Shown: one piece after another, positions 10,427 to 21,129 of the stretch | Position numbering within the stretch: position 1 is the stretch's first letter | Layout of the letters: each line of letters opens with the position of its first letter | Origin: Pythium myriotylum | Taxonomy: Eukaryota > Oomycota > Peronosporomycetes > Pythiales > Pythiaceae | Length of the DNA: 64,000 bases | NCBI GenBank assembly: GCA_023091665.1 | Contig: JALJCQ010000030.1 | Span: 126,501 to 190,500 of the forward strand | Reading direction: 5' to 3' | Notes under the pieces: model-generated | The model's input: the letters and a program-made list of their open reading frames with translations, nothing else | Told to the model about the DNA's origin: nothing | Databases searched by the model: none | Program-made: the position numbers and the translations under genes

Positions 10427-12387
10427 GGAGCCGTTAGCTGTTACGATACACGGTGAGAAGATGGAGGAGAAGGTTGAGATGCGGCAAGGTCAAGTCGCAG
10501 ACCCGAAGAATGTTTCGATCCGCCTCGTTGTTCAGAGCGCGGTCCACGACACAACTCGGGTGTACCGACTGTCAGAAGCGAACGAAATCGGTCTTCGGTA
10601 CCAACGACAGGTGCTGAAAATGCCGTCCGATTCAGAATGCTGGTTTTCCCTGTATGAAATTACGAAAGTAGGGCCCACGACATTCTTTGCCGGTTCGCGA
10701 CTGAGGGCGTCCACCTACGACTTCGCGACGATTGACGAAGCGATCGATTTTGTGGAAAAGATGTTGACGTCATGCGGCTACAATCTGTATCGAAGAAGCA
10801 ATTACCAAGATGCTGTCTACCTGAATCCAGAACGAATGGCACAGGACATGGGCTTCATGATGTCAGTTCTGCTTGCCGAGTATGAATGGGAGACTAGCGT
10901 TATCCAATATCGGGAGGAGGGCGCAACGTTCGATCCGAAGTACATGGTCGTTGCTGACGTAGCCCACACTCCGCAGACCAAGCCGGCGAAGCCACGCTCG
11001 ATGAAACGCTTTGATGAAGAATCCAGTTCAGATGAAGAAATTCAACTCGAGAGTCCAATCAGGAAGAAGCTGGAGTTTGCCAGTGATGAAGGATCCTTCT
11101 CCTCCCCCACGGACAAGATCAAGCAAAAGAATAACCCGCTGGCGACGAAGTTGATGGCGCTGACGGCCGGAGGGATGTTGTCGATGGATGAGTTATCAGA
11201 AGTGATACAAGCGCTGAACCCAGATTCCGCGAAGCGAGTTGCGGCCACGCGAGCCCCGGCGAAACAGACTCGAAGCACTAAGAAAGGATTCGCGCGTCTA
11301 GAAGATTCCGAGTCTGACGACGATGAACTGGACGAATCATCCGGCGAAGAAGCACACAAGCGCATCAAGAAACCAGTCAAGAAGTCGAAGAAGCCAGTCA
11401 AGCGCAGCGCTCGCCAATTTAGATATGGAAGATGAGCTCGGTCTTTCAATGTATGAAGATTCTGACTCGGATGTGTCTGGACCCCGACGACGTGATCGAC
11501 ATGTGACAACGGTCATCCAGAATGTCAATGTGAAGTCATTCAGTGGTGCCAAGGTTTTCCCGGAAGAAGCCAAGGCGTGGCTCTCGAAGTTTCTTCACAT
11601 TGCTGATCTGTCCAACTGGTCCAATCGTCAACGTCTCGGTTCGTTCGTAGACGCTCTCACGGGTCCGGCGAGGTATTGGCAGAAGCAGCTCCCGTCGTCA
11701 ACGAGGAAGAAATGGAAGCTTACGATGAAGGCCTTTTATCGGAAGTATTGCACTGAGAGCACGCCATCCACGCTCACGTACTATCGTCTAACTCAGAAGC
11801 CCGATGAATCTGCGCTGGACTACTTCTATCGCTTTAACGCAGCAGGTCTTCGCGCGCGCATCGATTTCCGTGTAGACGATGACGATGACGAGGATCGTAT
11901 CACGGCCGATTTGAAGGATCACATTCAGCAGTTCTTCGACACGCTACATGATAAAGCTGTTCAGTCCCAATTCCGTTACAGCAAGTACAAGTCGATTGAC
12001 AAGCTCGAGGAGAAGCTCGAAATGTATGAGAACTCTCAAGCGAAGCCAACGCCTAAGAAACAGGCCAAGAAGCAACCGGAGGAGATCAATGACCCACTTC
12101 CTGCAGTCAATAAGGTTAATGCAGGTCAGAGGCAGCAAGGCTCTAATGGAGGAAGTCAAGCTCATCAGACTAGCGGAAACAGCAATGAGGTCCGCTGTGA
12201 ACATTGTGGCAAGTCCGGACATACCAAGGAAAGCTGCTTTCAACTTCATGAGTGTGAGTTTTGTGGAGTGACTGGTCACACGATTCAAGTCTGCCGTGCT
12301 TTCACCGAGAAGATGAAGGCGCTCAGCCCAAAGCTCAAGACCGGCGAGATTACTGTGGATGATCTCGTTCGGCAGTTAGACCGCTAG
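10416..12387 (+). CDS. Element B gag (with internal frameshift)
   Basis: The first frame runs from the ATG in the primer binding site (MPGAEPLAVTIHG) to a stop at 11435. The second starts in the overlap after 11323 and ends at TAG 12385-12387. The N-terminal part (EAIDFVEKMLTSCGYNLYRR, then LLAEYEW) is shared with gag of C and A and is a lineage-specific domain I cannot name. The second part has the Gag core (FPEEAKAWLSKF, GPARYWQKQLP, FYRKYC) and two CCHC zinc knuckles, CEHCGKSGHTKESC and CEFCGVTGHTIQVC. In element C both parts are one frame. The shift here, in a Lys-rich low-complexity stretch around 11340-11430, is thus most likely an indel, though programmed slippage is not excluded. Confidence 0.85.
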
Positions 12388-13577
12388 CCCCGCAGCACTC
12401 TGCCAGTGCTGTACGTGACGGGGACGTCGCGGCGACTTTGCATGTGAAGAAGATCCGGCGCAAATCGAAGAAATACCAGAAACAAAAGGCGCCTTACATT
12501 GATGAAGAAAGTGTTCACGTGGAAAATGGAGTGAAGAAACATGAAGAAACAAGTTATGAGGATGCTGTGCATGAAGAACTGAACGTATATGAAGATACAG
12601 TCAAGGATGTCACGCTACCTGCGGTGTTTGAATCGGTAGTGTCGACTGTGGATGAGAAACAAGAAGAAACAAGTGATGGAAACTGTGTATGTGAAGATGT
12701 ATATATGAGAGAAGCTGTTGGTGATGAAGATGAAGAGCTGCATGTGCTATGGTGTCCAATTGAGCCAATTGAAGAAGGCGATGAGGGCGCTTACGACGAA
12801 GATGCTGATGGAGAAGATATGAAGATGCCAAATGGTGCTCGAGATATATCTCTGCAAAGAAAGGTAACTCACATTCGTCTCGTTGGTGATGAACGACGAG
12901 GGTGGTGGAAGAACCACGAACTGTCAACGAACGAAAAGATACAAGCCTTCGTGCATGGTGCTGTTGAAGGACTCGAGATTCCGTTGATGCTGGATTCGGG
13001 AGCGAACATCAGTCTGTTACACACCAACTTGGCACGTAAGTTGGGGTTGAGAGTGCAAACGTTCGAGGACTCGAGTGAATTCTTCGGTGTGAACGAGGAA
13101 CCGATGCAGGCGCACAGGAAGGTCATGGTGAAGATCCGGCTGGGAGAGTTCGTGGTGTACGAAGTCGAGATGTGGGTGGCTGAGTATGAAGCTCACTCGT
13201 TGAATATTCTCGGTACCGACTTCATGATGTGCGCCGGGCTGAAGATCGACTTGGGCAAGAAGCGGTGCGAAGTGCCTGACGAGAATGCGTTGCCGCTGCT
13301 GAGTTATGATGATCTGCGCTGTGAGGCGTATGCGGCTTCGTATGATGCGGTGTGCTTGGCTGTGAAGATGCCGCTCCTGCGTGGCAGCGACGTTGCTGTG
13401 CTGACCCGCCTCGAAGTGATCGGTCTGGAGTTGAGCATGGGAGAGGCCACTAAAGAGGCGAGTACGGAGCCGAATAGAAGCGCGGTCACCGAAGTGATCA
13501 GTCTGGCCGAATGTCTCAACCATGAAGAGGCCGAAGTGATCAGTCTGGTTCAGGGCAGAGCGGAGCAACCGAAGTGA
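12363..13577 (+). CDS. Element B protease region
   Basis: The frame opens at 12363, overlapping the end of gag by 25 bases in the -1 position, the same relation as in A and D. A very acidic N-terminal region (many EED and DEE runs) is followed by the conserved DERRGWWKNHEL block and a retropepsin active site DSGANIS (about 12992), with ILGTDFMM further on. The C-terminal linker holds copies of the B word at 13413, 13491 and 13533, read as EVIGL and EVISL. The frame ends in TGA at 13575-13577, which itself lies inside another copy of the word (13571-13586). Confidence 0.85.
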   Translation, partial: SRSAVRPLAPQHSASAVRDGDVAATLHVKKIRRKSKKYQKQKAPYIDEESVHVENGVKKHEETSYEDAVHEELNVYEDTVKDVTLPAVFESVVSTVDEKQEETSDGNCVCEDVYMREAVGDEDEELHVLWCPIEPIEEGDEGAYDEDADGEDMKMPNGARDISLQRKVTHIRLVGDERRGWWKNHELSTNEKIQAFVHGAVEGLEIPLMLDSGANISLLHTNLARKLGLRVQTFEDSSEFFGVNEEPMQAHRKVMVKIRLGEFVVYEVEMWVAEYEAHSLNILGTDFMMCAGLKIDLGKKRCEVPDENALPLLSYDDLRCEAYAASYDAVCLAVKMPLLRGSDVAVLTRLEVIGLELSMGEATKEASTEPNRSAVTEVISLAECLNHEEAEVISLVQGRAEQPK

Positions 13578-16500
13578 ACAGTCTGACCGATGAGCGAGCG
13601 GTTTCACAGGTCTGTATGCTGGACAGACCTCTCCCTGAAGATCTGGACCAGTCGAGGTTTGCAAGAGAAGTCTACGTACATGAAGGGGTAGAGATGTCAG
13701 TTGAGAGCATGAAAGAGCAGCTTGCGTTGCTACCTGAGTTTGACGAGGCCCCGCTGGTGGAAGTCGACATGAGTGAAGCTGACATCGGCGACGAGGAGAC
13801 GACGGCCGAGGAGATTGAAATGATCAGAGAAACGTTGGAGGCAAGGTCCGCTAGCTTCATTAGCTCGGGGAACGCTCTGCCGCCGCCAGCAAAAGGAGTC
13901 GTGTGCGACGTGGACGTCGGGGACGCGAAGCCGATCGCTCAGGCTGCGAGACGAGTACCGCCGCACCTGCTGGGAAGATTATATGAGTTGCTGCGCGGCC
14001 TCCTTCGACAAGGTTTGATCAGATATTCGAACTCACCGTGGGCATCACCGATCGTTATTGTGCTGAAGAAGAACGGGAAAGACATCCGTCTTTGCATCGA
14101 CTATCGCCTTGTGAACGGTCTAACGAAGCTGATGGTGTACGCGATGCCACTGATAGATGACCTGCTCGACAATTTTGAAGGGATCATGTGGTTTTGCTCC
14201 TTGGATAATGCGAGTGGATTCTGGGCAGTACCTTTAACGGTCCGTGCGCGACTTGTGACTGCTTTTATCTGCCCGCTCGGACACTTCGAATGGACGAGGA
14301 TGCCTCAAGGGTTGAAGAATGCCCCACAGATCTACCAGCGCATGATTGATAACGCGCTGTGGAGCATGGTGAGACGACTCAGCAACCGTGATGTGAGATT
14401 TAAGGCTGTCGGGTGGACGGAGGATGAGTTAGACGACATGGAGGCCCAACGAGAAAAAGAGCGCATCGATATTGACGTACCGCTGAAGCGAGACGTATTT
14501 CATCGAGGTGAGCCACAGGAATCGGATGTGCTGCCGGTGATCAAGCGTCGATCATACATCGATGATATCACCTTTGGGGCGACGACATGGTCAGAGATGA
14601 ACTTGATGCTGCAATGCTTGTTCGACGCATTTCAATACTGGGGAGTGACCGTGAGCTTGCGGAAGAGCTCGTTTGGGAAGAAGTCAGTTGAGTTCCTCAG
14701 TCACGTGGTCTCGCGAGAAGGGTTGATGAGCGCCCCAAGAAACCTCGAGTCGATCAGGCAGATACCGTTTCCGTCGACGCAGAAAGGGTTGCAGCGATTC
14801 ATCGGAAGCCTGATCTATTACCACAAGTTTATCAGCAACTTCGCGACTTATGCGGCAGTCCTGTATGAAGTCACTGACCTGAGACTGAGAGATGGGAGCC
14901 AACAACATCATGCAAACAGGGCCTTCGAAGAACTGAAGATGAAGCTATGCGACGCGCCTCTTCTGCGCCATGTTGAACGCGGACGAGAGCTTGTCATAGT
15001 GCTGTACACGAACAAGTGGGCTTTCGGAGCATCAGTCTGCCAAGAGCACGACGGGATTCTACATCCAGTTCGATTTGTTAGTAAAGTTTTCAAGGATGCA
15101 GAGACTCGGTATACGCCTGCAGAACAAGAAGTGTTAGCTCTGCTGAAGACGCTCCACGTCGCGAGTCACTACTTGCTCGGCCAACCGATTGTAGTGTACG
15201 CGAGATACTCTACCATGAAGTGGGTCTTCACGTCGAAGCGTCTGACCGGTCGTACCATCCAGTGGGCCGCCATGTTGTCGCCATGGAACTTGACAATTAT
15301 TCGAAGCGATGAGACTCCCGCCGGCTTGGTGGCAGTGTTGGCAGCATCGATAACACCTGCAGAACAAATGGATGCAATACTCGAAGACATCGCGCCGATG
15401 AAGACAATTAAAGATATACCAATCATTCGACCCTTCCCTGATCTACGAAGAAATGCAGACGGATACGTGCTCACGTTCGATGGGGCAGTCAAGTTGAAGG
15501 ATACCCGGTCTGGCACGTTTGGTATGATCCCATGGAAACTGCCAGAGTGGAAGGTGGTTGCCGCGGAATATGATGTAAAGGAAGGGCTTACCGTGAACGA
15601 CAGTGAATATCACGGCCTGCTCGGCGCACTCGAACTGGCAACGACGCGGGGTATCAAGGAGGTGCTCGTGTGTTGCGACTCCCGCCTAGTGATCGGGCAG
15701 ATAAACGATGATCTTCGGTGCAATCAAGCGTCGCTGCAAGTCTGGCTGAATCGAGCGAAAGAGCAGCTCACCTGGTTCGACAGTGTGAGTTTCATTCACA
15801 TCGCGCGCAAGTACAACCAGGCGGCAGACTTCCTCACCAGAGAGGCCATGCGATCCCAGTCGAGAGGTTCGGTCACTGATGATGCGCGCTTGCACGACTT
15901 GGAGCTTTTGAACACTCTCCCGGAGCTTTTGTACCGCGTGGACGATGAACACGTGTGCGAGGGAAAACCGGAGGCGGAGTCGGGGGCCACTATAATGGTA
16001 AGGCGAGTTGATCAGTCTGGCCACGAGGTCGAGCCAAATTCAGATCAACTGATCAGTCTGGAGTCGACTACCACCCGCGCAGAGCCAAGCGAACAGTCTG
16101 GTGAAGAATCGCAGTCAGCGTTGGAAGAGAAGAGCGAACTCGCGCCAGTCAAAGTGGCGAGCGGGCGTCAGGTGGCGGGATTGTATGACGGTCCAAGCTA
16201 CGAAGTGTTTGTTGTCGACACGAGGAAGCGGACGAGGTCGAAGAAGGAGAGCCACACGAAGAAGCAAAAAGAAGGGTCGAACGCAGCTGACATTGGGACA
16301 TTCGAGGATGATGGATCGAAGCCGGCCAGAGAATGGACACCATTGCACGTGAGTGGGGAGATGCTAAGTCAAGCTCAGGTGGAGAGGTTCCGACGAGTGG
16401 CGGCAGCGCAACGCCGAGATGAATGGTGCAAGCAGGTAATCGCGTATCTCGAGGGTAATGAGGAGGAGTTCTCTTCGTCGACCGCGCTCAAGCGGGTAGC

Positions 16501-18046
16501 GCGGATCGCTGTTCTATATGTGCTCGACTCAGATGGGGTGTTGTACTACTCCCCTCAAGGAGGGAAATCGGAGGCTTTGAAGATGCGATTGGTAGTGCCG
16601 GACATTCTGCAGAAGGATTTATTATGCGCCTATCATGAAGAACTCGGGGCTGGTGCGCACCAAGGTGTGGGGCGTGTGTTCGGGCGAATGCGCCGTCTAT
16701 ACTACTGGAGAGGAATGTATGCGGATGTGGAATGGTATGTTGCCTCGTGTGAAGACTGCGCCACTGCGAAGGGCAAGCCCCGATACAAAGGTCGATCCAG
16801 TGGCAATATTGTCGCGACCAGGCCATTTCAGGTGCTCGCTATGGATTTCGCGATTCCCCTCCCCAAGACGTACAACGGAAATGAAGCCATGCTCTGTTGC
16901 ATCTGCCTCTTCTCAGGTTTTGTAATTCTCATTCCGATGGCCGACACGACAGCGCAATCCGTTGCAGAGGCGTATTTGAGTGGGGTGTTCAAGCGATTTG
17001 GGGCCGAAGAAATGATTCGACACGACCGCGACCCGCGCTTCATGAGTTCGGTATTCAAGCGATTCAACCGCATGATGAATCAGAAGCAGCGCCCGACACT
17101 AGCTTATCGACCGCAAGCGAATGGAAAACAAGAACGTTCTGTGCAGACGGTGGTGAGGGCGATCAAGTGCTATATTGCTGATGCGGAGCAGAAGGACTGG
17201 GATGAATATGTTCAGCAGCTTGAGTTGGCCCTCAACACGTCAGTGAGTCTACAGCACAAGCAGACTAGTTTTTATCTGGTGCATGGCTGGGATGCACGAA
17301 CGCAACTAGAAGCAGCGATTCCCCCCAAGGATGGCACGCTCAAGGAACGGAATGCACTTGAATGGCGGCAGAAAATTGCAAAGCAGCATGAACAAGCCCA
17401 GGCGCACGCCGAATTTATTCAGCAGAAATTAATGGAAGAACGTGCGAGGAAGAACAACGAGCAGGCCGACGAGAATCTGCAGTCGACGGTGAGGACGGAG
17501 TATCAGCCAGGTGAGCTTGTGTGGCTGTATCACGTTTTGGTCAAGGAAGGACTCGTGAGGAAGCTATCGCACCTGTGGCATGGTCCATATCAGATAGAAG
17601 AGCGTGTCAGTGAGTCGGTGTACAAGCTAAAGTTCGACCGGAGCGAGAATCAAGTCATGCCGATGATCCATATCTCCCGGCTCAAGCCATTCGTCTCAAG
17701 GATGCGGAAGCCACGTGAAAAGATTGAGAGCATTCAAGACCTCGAGTTGGACGAAGCTCTATTGCCTGAGGATTCGTGGTACGAAGAAGGTGTTGATGAC
17801 GAATATGAGGTGGAGAAGGTGGTCGACTGCCGATATAAGAAGCGGACGAGGAACGGTAGACGAATGCGCGAGAACTTGATCAAATGGGTCGGTCACGAGG
17901 AGCCTACATGGGAGCCGGAAGAGAATCTACACTGCAACGCTCTGCTATACGAGTTCGACGCAAGACGGGCATGGGAGAACCGCAAGGAAGCCGCTCAAAC
18001 TACTCATGAGGAAGAGGTCGATGAGAGTGATTCGAGTGACGAGTAG
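13574..18046 (+). CDS. Element B pol: RT, dual RNase H, integrase, chromodomain
   Basis: This 1490-codon frame overlaps the protease stop as GTGA. RT: RLCIDYRLVN, LDNASGFWAV, MPQGLKNAPQIYQ and catalytic YIDD (codon about 326). About 80 residues lie between IYQ and YIDD. The first RNase H is catalytically degenerate (YTNKWAFG in place of TDAS). The second keeps its residues (LTFDGAVK near codon 633, NDSEYHGLLGALE, CCDSRLVIGQ, HIARKYNQAADFL). Between RNase H and integrase is a linker with three B words (16005-16101). Integrase: HHCC module HEELGAGAHQGVGR and CEDC, then DDE in LAMDFAIPLP (about 16842), RHDRDPRF and the Glu of GKQERSVQ. The end is a chromodomain (YEVEKVVDCRY, LIKWVGHEEPTWEP). All catalytic residues seen are intact, so this enzyme may be active if expressed. 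Confidence 0.93.
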   Translation: MNSLTDERAVSQVCMLDRPLPEDLDQSRFAREVYVHEGVEMSVESMKEQLALLPEFDEAPLVEVDMSEADIGDEETTAEEIEMIRETLEARSASFISSGNALPPPAKGVVCDVDVGDAKPIAQAARRVPPHLLGRLYELLRGLLRQGLIRYSNSPWASPIVIVLKKNGKDIRLCIDYRLVNGLTKLMVYAMPLIDDLLDNFEGIMWFCSLDNASGFWAVPLTVRARLVTAFICPLGHFEWTRMPQGLKNAPQIYQRMIDNALWSMVRRLSNRDVRFKAVGWTEDELDDMEAQREKERIDIDVPLKRDVFHRGEPQESDVLPVIKRRSYIDDITFGATTWSEMNLMLQCLFDAFQYWGVTVSLRKSSFGKKSVEFLSHVVSREGLMSAPRNLESIRQIPFPSTQKGLQRFIGSLIYYHKFISNFATYAAVLYEVTDLRLRDGSQQHHANRAFEELKMKLCDAPLLRHVERGRELVIVLYTNKWAFGASVCQEHDGILHPVRFVSKVFKDAETRYTPAEQEVLALLKTLHVASHYLLGQPIVVYARYSTMKWVFTSKRLTGRTIQWAAMLSPWNLTIIRSDETPAGLVAVLAASITPAEQMDAILEDIAPMKTIKDIPIIRPFPDLRRNADGYVLTFDGAVKLKDTRSGTFGMIPWKLPEWKVVAAEYDVKEGLTVNDSEYHGLLGALELATTRGIKEVLVCCDSRLVIGQINDDLRCNQASLQVWLNRAKEQLTWFDSVSFIHIARKYNQAADFLTREAMRSQSRGSVTDDARLHDLELLNTLPELLYRVDDEHVCEGKPEAESGATIMVRRVDQSGHEVEPNSDQLISLESTTTRAEPSEQSGEESQSALEEKSELAPVKVASGRQVAGLYDGPSYEVFVVDTRKRTRSKKESHTKKQKEGSNAADIGTFEDDGSKPAREWTPLHVSGEMLSQAQVERFRRVAAAQRRDEWCKQVIAYLEGNEEEFSSSTALKRVARIAVLYVLDSDGVLYYSPQGGKSEALKMRLVVPDILQKDLLCAYHEELGAGAHQGVGRVFGRMRRLYYWRGMYADVEWYVASCEDCATAKGKPRYKGRSSGNIVATRPFQVLAMDFAIPLPKTYNGNEAMLCCICLFSGFVILIPMADTTAQSVAEAYLSGVFKRFGAEEMIRHDRDPRFMSSVFKRFNRMMNQKQRPTLAYRPQANGKQERSVQTVVRAIKCYIADAEQKDWDEYVQQLELALNTSVSLQHKQTSFYLVHGWDARTQLEAAIPPKDGTLKERNALEWRQKIAKQHEQAQAHAEFIQQKLMEERARKNNEQADENLQSTVRTEYQPGELVWLYHVLVKEGLVRKLSHLWHGPYQIEERVSESVYKLKFDRSENQVMPMIHISRLKPFVSRMRKPREKIESIQDLELDEALLPEDSWYEEGVDDEYEVEKVVDCRYKKRTRNGRRMRENLIKWVGHEEPTWEPEENLHCNALLYEFDARRAWENRKEAAQTTHEEEVDESDSSDE

Positions 18047-20070
18047 AGAGTGACCTGGCGAAGTGACCAGTCTGGTGTGGGAAGGTGCTCGGCGAAGGGA
18101 CCAAGTGAACAGTCTGGCCGGAGCGAGGTCACAAGAACGAGGGGACGAGACTGAAGGTGCGCGGCGAGGTGATGCGGAACGCCGCGACTGAAGGAGAGAC
18201 GCTGAGGAAGGAAAGATGATGAGGAGAAGGAGAAGAAGAAAGAGCTGAATCGAAGTACAGCTCTATAGTGACCTGACGCGGATCGAATACGTGGTAAGGT
18301 CAAGTTCTGGGGCTGAAAGGTGGATCGAACCCACTGTACAGTCCTGCGATGGAATCCGGCGCCGGGGGCCCAAGTTGGCTGCGGAGTGCTGAGGTGCGGA
18401 CGCGAGTTGGTTGCACAAGAAATCGCGAAGTTGACATGTGATGAACAAGTTTCAAGGAGCTACGTTTTGTGGTGATTGCATTCTGCCGTGGTTATGCGTC
18501 GGATGCACCAAGATTGAATATTGTATTGTTGACATGGAAGCTACAAGCCTTAGGCGGTGCCAGTGCACTGGGTTGACCGAAAGGGGCTACGTCTTGACAC
18601 GGAGACTGTCCGGCGAGACGACAATTGAGGTGATGTGGCGGGCGAGGTGGCGAGTGAAGCGCATGTTTGGAATCTGGCTGTCTGATCAACTACCGGACGA
18701 AGAACAGAAGCGAGCGCACGCACGTGTCAGCGAAAGTGGTGATCTGCTGTTGAGCCTGATCAGCGAAGCAGTATGGGAAGCGCGGACGTTGACCACCCCT
18801 GTCGTAGAAGCCTTAGAAAGAAACGAGAGAGTAAGGAGGACTCGGAGCGGATCGAACCCGCCGAGAGAAACAAGCGAGTTGAGACGGTTTGACGCGGACT
18901 GAATCCGCCAAGAAGCCGCGGCGTTGTCGAACTGAAGGGCTCATTCGAGGGGATCAGTCTTGATGCGCCGGTCGAGAGGGATGAGGTGATGCAGCGGAGA
19001 GAGGAGAGAGGAAGCGTCTGTGCATGTGCGAAGAAAATGGTGAAAATGAGGTGACTGATGACAAGCGAGATGTGATCGACGAGGAGGCCCGTGCGGCAGA
19101 GAGGAACGAAGCGGTATGGATGTCAGAGAGGAAGAGCGCACCTTTGTAGAGTGGCGCGACCTGCGTTGATGACGTGAAGATGACTGGGGACGACTCGAAC
19201 TCGTAGGGCGAAGCGCGGTGACAAATGGCGCCGGAGGCAAGAGACCTGTTTGGTTGATGAGTGGTGCGACTTGGCTTTAAATACTGGCCCCAAGGGAAGC
19301 GAAGTGATCAGTCTGGCCAGGCTTGTTAGGGATCGGTCTGGTCGGTTTCGGTGAAGTGATCAGTCTGGTCACCATGAGGAGAAGGATCAGTCGAAATCGG
19401 TGTCTATGACGGTGAATGCAAGTTAAGGAGCAGAAACGGTCTGTGAACATGGCTATTCGTCTTATCCGAATGATGGCAGCGCCTACGGGTACATGTCTGC
19501 TGCAGTCGACAACGCCTTGACAGAGCGCGGGCGGCGCTGGCATGGAGGGTGAGAAAAAAGCGTTAGCAGCCGTCAACAAATTGAGGTTCTTCGCCGACGA
19601 TAATTACCTTGGATGACGTCGAGGGACGGTGTGAGTTTGGAGCAACAAGCGGGAGTGACCCTGGAAGGAGATGGCAGCGCGGGCGGAGGACGAGAACGGG
19701 CGGCGGGCTTGGTGCACCAAAGCACGTCGAGAAACTTCAGGCTCGATCAAGAAATGGGAGAAGCCGGCCTTCCAACCATCCCAGCCAGAGGACCAAGTAC
19801 GCACCGAAGGGTTTATACGAACCTAACGGTCCCAGGTGAACTGATCAGTCTGGCGAACGAAGGTGGGTCCCTGAAACGGAAGCGAACAGTCTGGTTGGCG
19901 AAGATCCAGCCCCGACGTCTAAGAACGTATAAGAACGTGTAAGAAGGGGAGAGCTCAATTGGAGCGTCAAGAACTTCCACTGTGAGCGAGAAAATCGAGT
20001 GAGCTGAACAGTCTGGCGAAGATACCCTATCGAGGCCGGCGCGAAGTGATCAGGTCTGACGAACGGAACA
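18047..20070 (+). other. Element B spacer between pol and the third gene
   Basis: Two kilobases without a convincing gene. It carries B words at 18060, 18102, 19301, 19353, 19838, 19879 and 20001, with a form at 20043 that has one extra base; several are 41-42 bp apart and one pair 52 bp apart. The largest frame (18438-18902, 154 codons, Cys-rich start MMNKFQGATFCGDCILPW) has no recognisable domain and I do not call it. The spacer probably holds the promoter or splice signals for the third gene. Confidence 0.6.
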
Positions 20071-21129
20071 ATGGCAGCTGGCTTGAAGCGCAAGCGCGGG
20101 ACTGACAAGGGCCAGGTGGAGGGCGCAGACGAAGGGCGGCAAGACGCAACCGAGACGTCGCCTCGAATTGAAGGAGAAGCCACACAGCAAGGTACGCATC
20201 AAGAAACGCCACTGCCCTCGACTTCCGCTCGACACACGGCTCAAGATGAAGGAGATACTTCCGTCGACTCGTCAAGAAAGCTCGCTCGTGCCGGAAGCCA
20301 AGCTGAAAACCCTGCTCGCTCGGCTTCGAAGAAGAGTGCTGGCTCACACTGGCCGGAAGGGCAGCTCAAGACGTTACGCGTCCTGTACGAGCTGAAGGAC
20401 CGCAACAAGTGGACGTGGGATCGGTTCGCTGAGGAATTCAACAAGATCAACGAAGTTACTGGACACCCATTGCGTGATGCTAATGCCTGCCGAGCTCGCT
20501 GCCAACGAGATCCAGAGTTGAGGAAGAATACAGAGCCCAAGCTCACCAAGTGGACGCCTGAGCAGGAAGCGTTTCTGACTGCAGAGAAGAAGGCGAAGAC
20601 TTCGAACCGAGACATATACACGAAGTATCTTGATAAGGTTCAGGCTCACGGGTGGGCACCTCGAGAGTACAAGACAGTGATGACCAAGCTTTCCAGCATC
20701 TCAGAGCGGGATTCGAGTCGCAAGAGCCACCGTTCAAGCGATCAGGGGACGGCTACTGACCGACAAATGCTGACTATGGCGCGCCGAGTATGGCATCCCG
20801 ACGAAGACGCCGTATTGGTGAAGGCTCTACACGCGCATGAGGTCGAGGGCGCAGCTATATGTCACGAAGCGATACAGAGCGAGCTCCTGGCCCTCGGAGA
20901 ACGAGACGGGGTACCCATTGGTGACCGCACCATTGTGGCCATCAATAAACGACTGAACACCTTACGAGATGGGAAGCCCGAAGCGACGAAGCTGCCCAGG
21001 CGGTGGACGGACAAGGACGATCAGCAGATCCGTCAAGCGATGAAGCAAGAGAAGCGGAAGCGCGGGCAAGCGATTAGAGAGCTCTCGGCAGCGTTGGAAG
21101 TCTCCGAGTTTGCTGTGCGTCGTCGTTGA
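20071..21129 (+). CDS. Element B third gene, N-terminal part: Myb/SANT-like repeats
   Basis: It starts MAAGLKRKRGTDKG, a basic, likely nuclear localisation start. At least four segments of about 50 residues begin with a spaced Trp in the manner of Myb/SANT domains: HWPEGQLKTLRVLYELKDRN, KWTPEQEAFLTAEKKAKTSN, VWHPDEDAVLVKALHAHEVE and RWTDKDDQQIRQAMKQEKRK. Such repeats usually bind DNA. The frame ends in TGA at 21127-21129 and continues in the same frame, without any other stop, into the helicase (KELRAVDEEVG). CGA to TGA would explain it (RRR then stop then KEL). So this is either one 1579-residue protein with a single recent nonsense change or a readthrough pair. No member of this lineage in the window is intact here for comparison. 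Confidence 0.8.
   Translation: MAAGLKRKRGTDKGQVEGADEGRQDATETSPRIEGEATQQGTHQETPLPSTSARHTAQDEGDTSVDSSRKLARAGSQAENPARSASKKSAGSHWPEGQLKTLRVLYELKDRNKWTWDRFAEEFNKINEVTGHPLRDANACRARCQRDPELRKNTEPKLTKWTPEQEAFLTAEKKAKTSNRDIYTKYLDKVQAHGWAPREYKTVMTKLSSISERDSSRKSHRSSDQGTATDRQMLTMARRVWHPDEDAVLVKALHAHEVEGAAICHEAIQSELLALGERDGVPIGDRTIVAINKRLNTLRDGKPEATKLPRRWTDKDDQQIRQAMKQEKRKRGQAIRELSAALEVSEFAVRRR

Noticed and set aside
18438..18902. 154-codon frame in the B spacer
   Set aside because: No recognisable domain, and it is not matched by anything in A, C or D.
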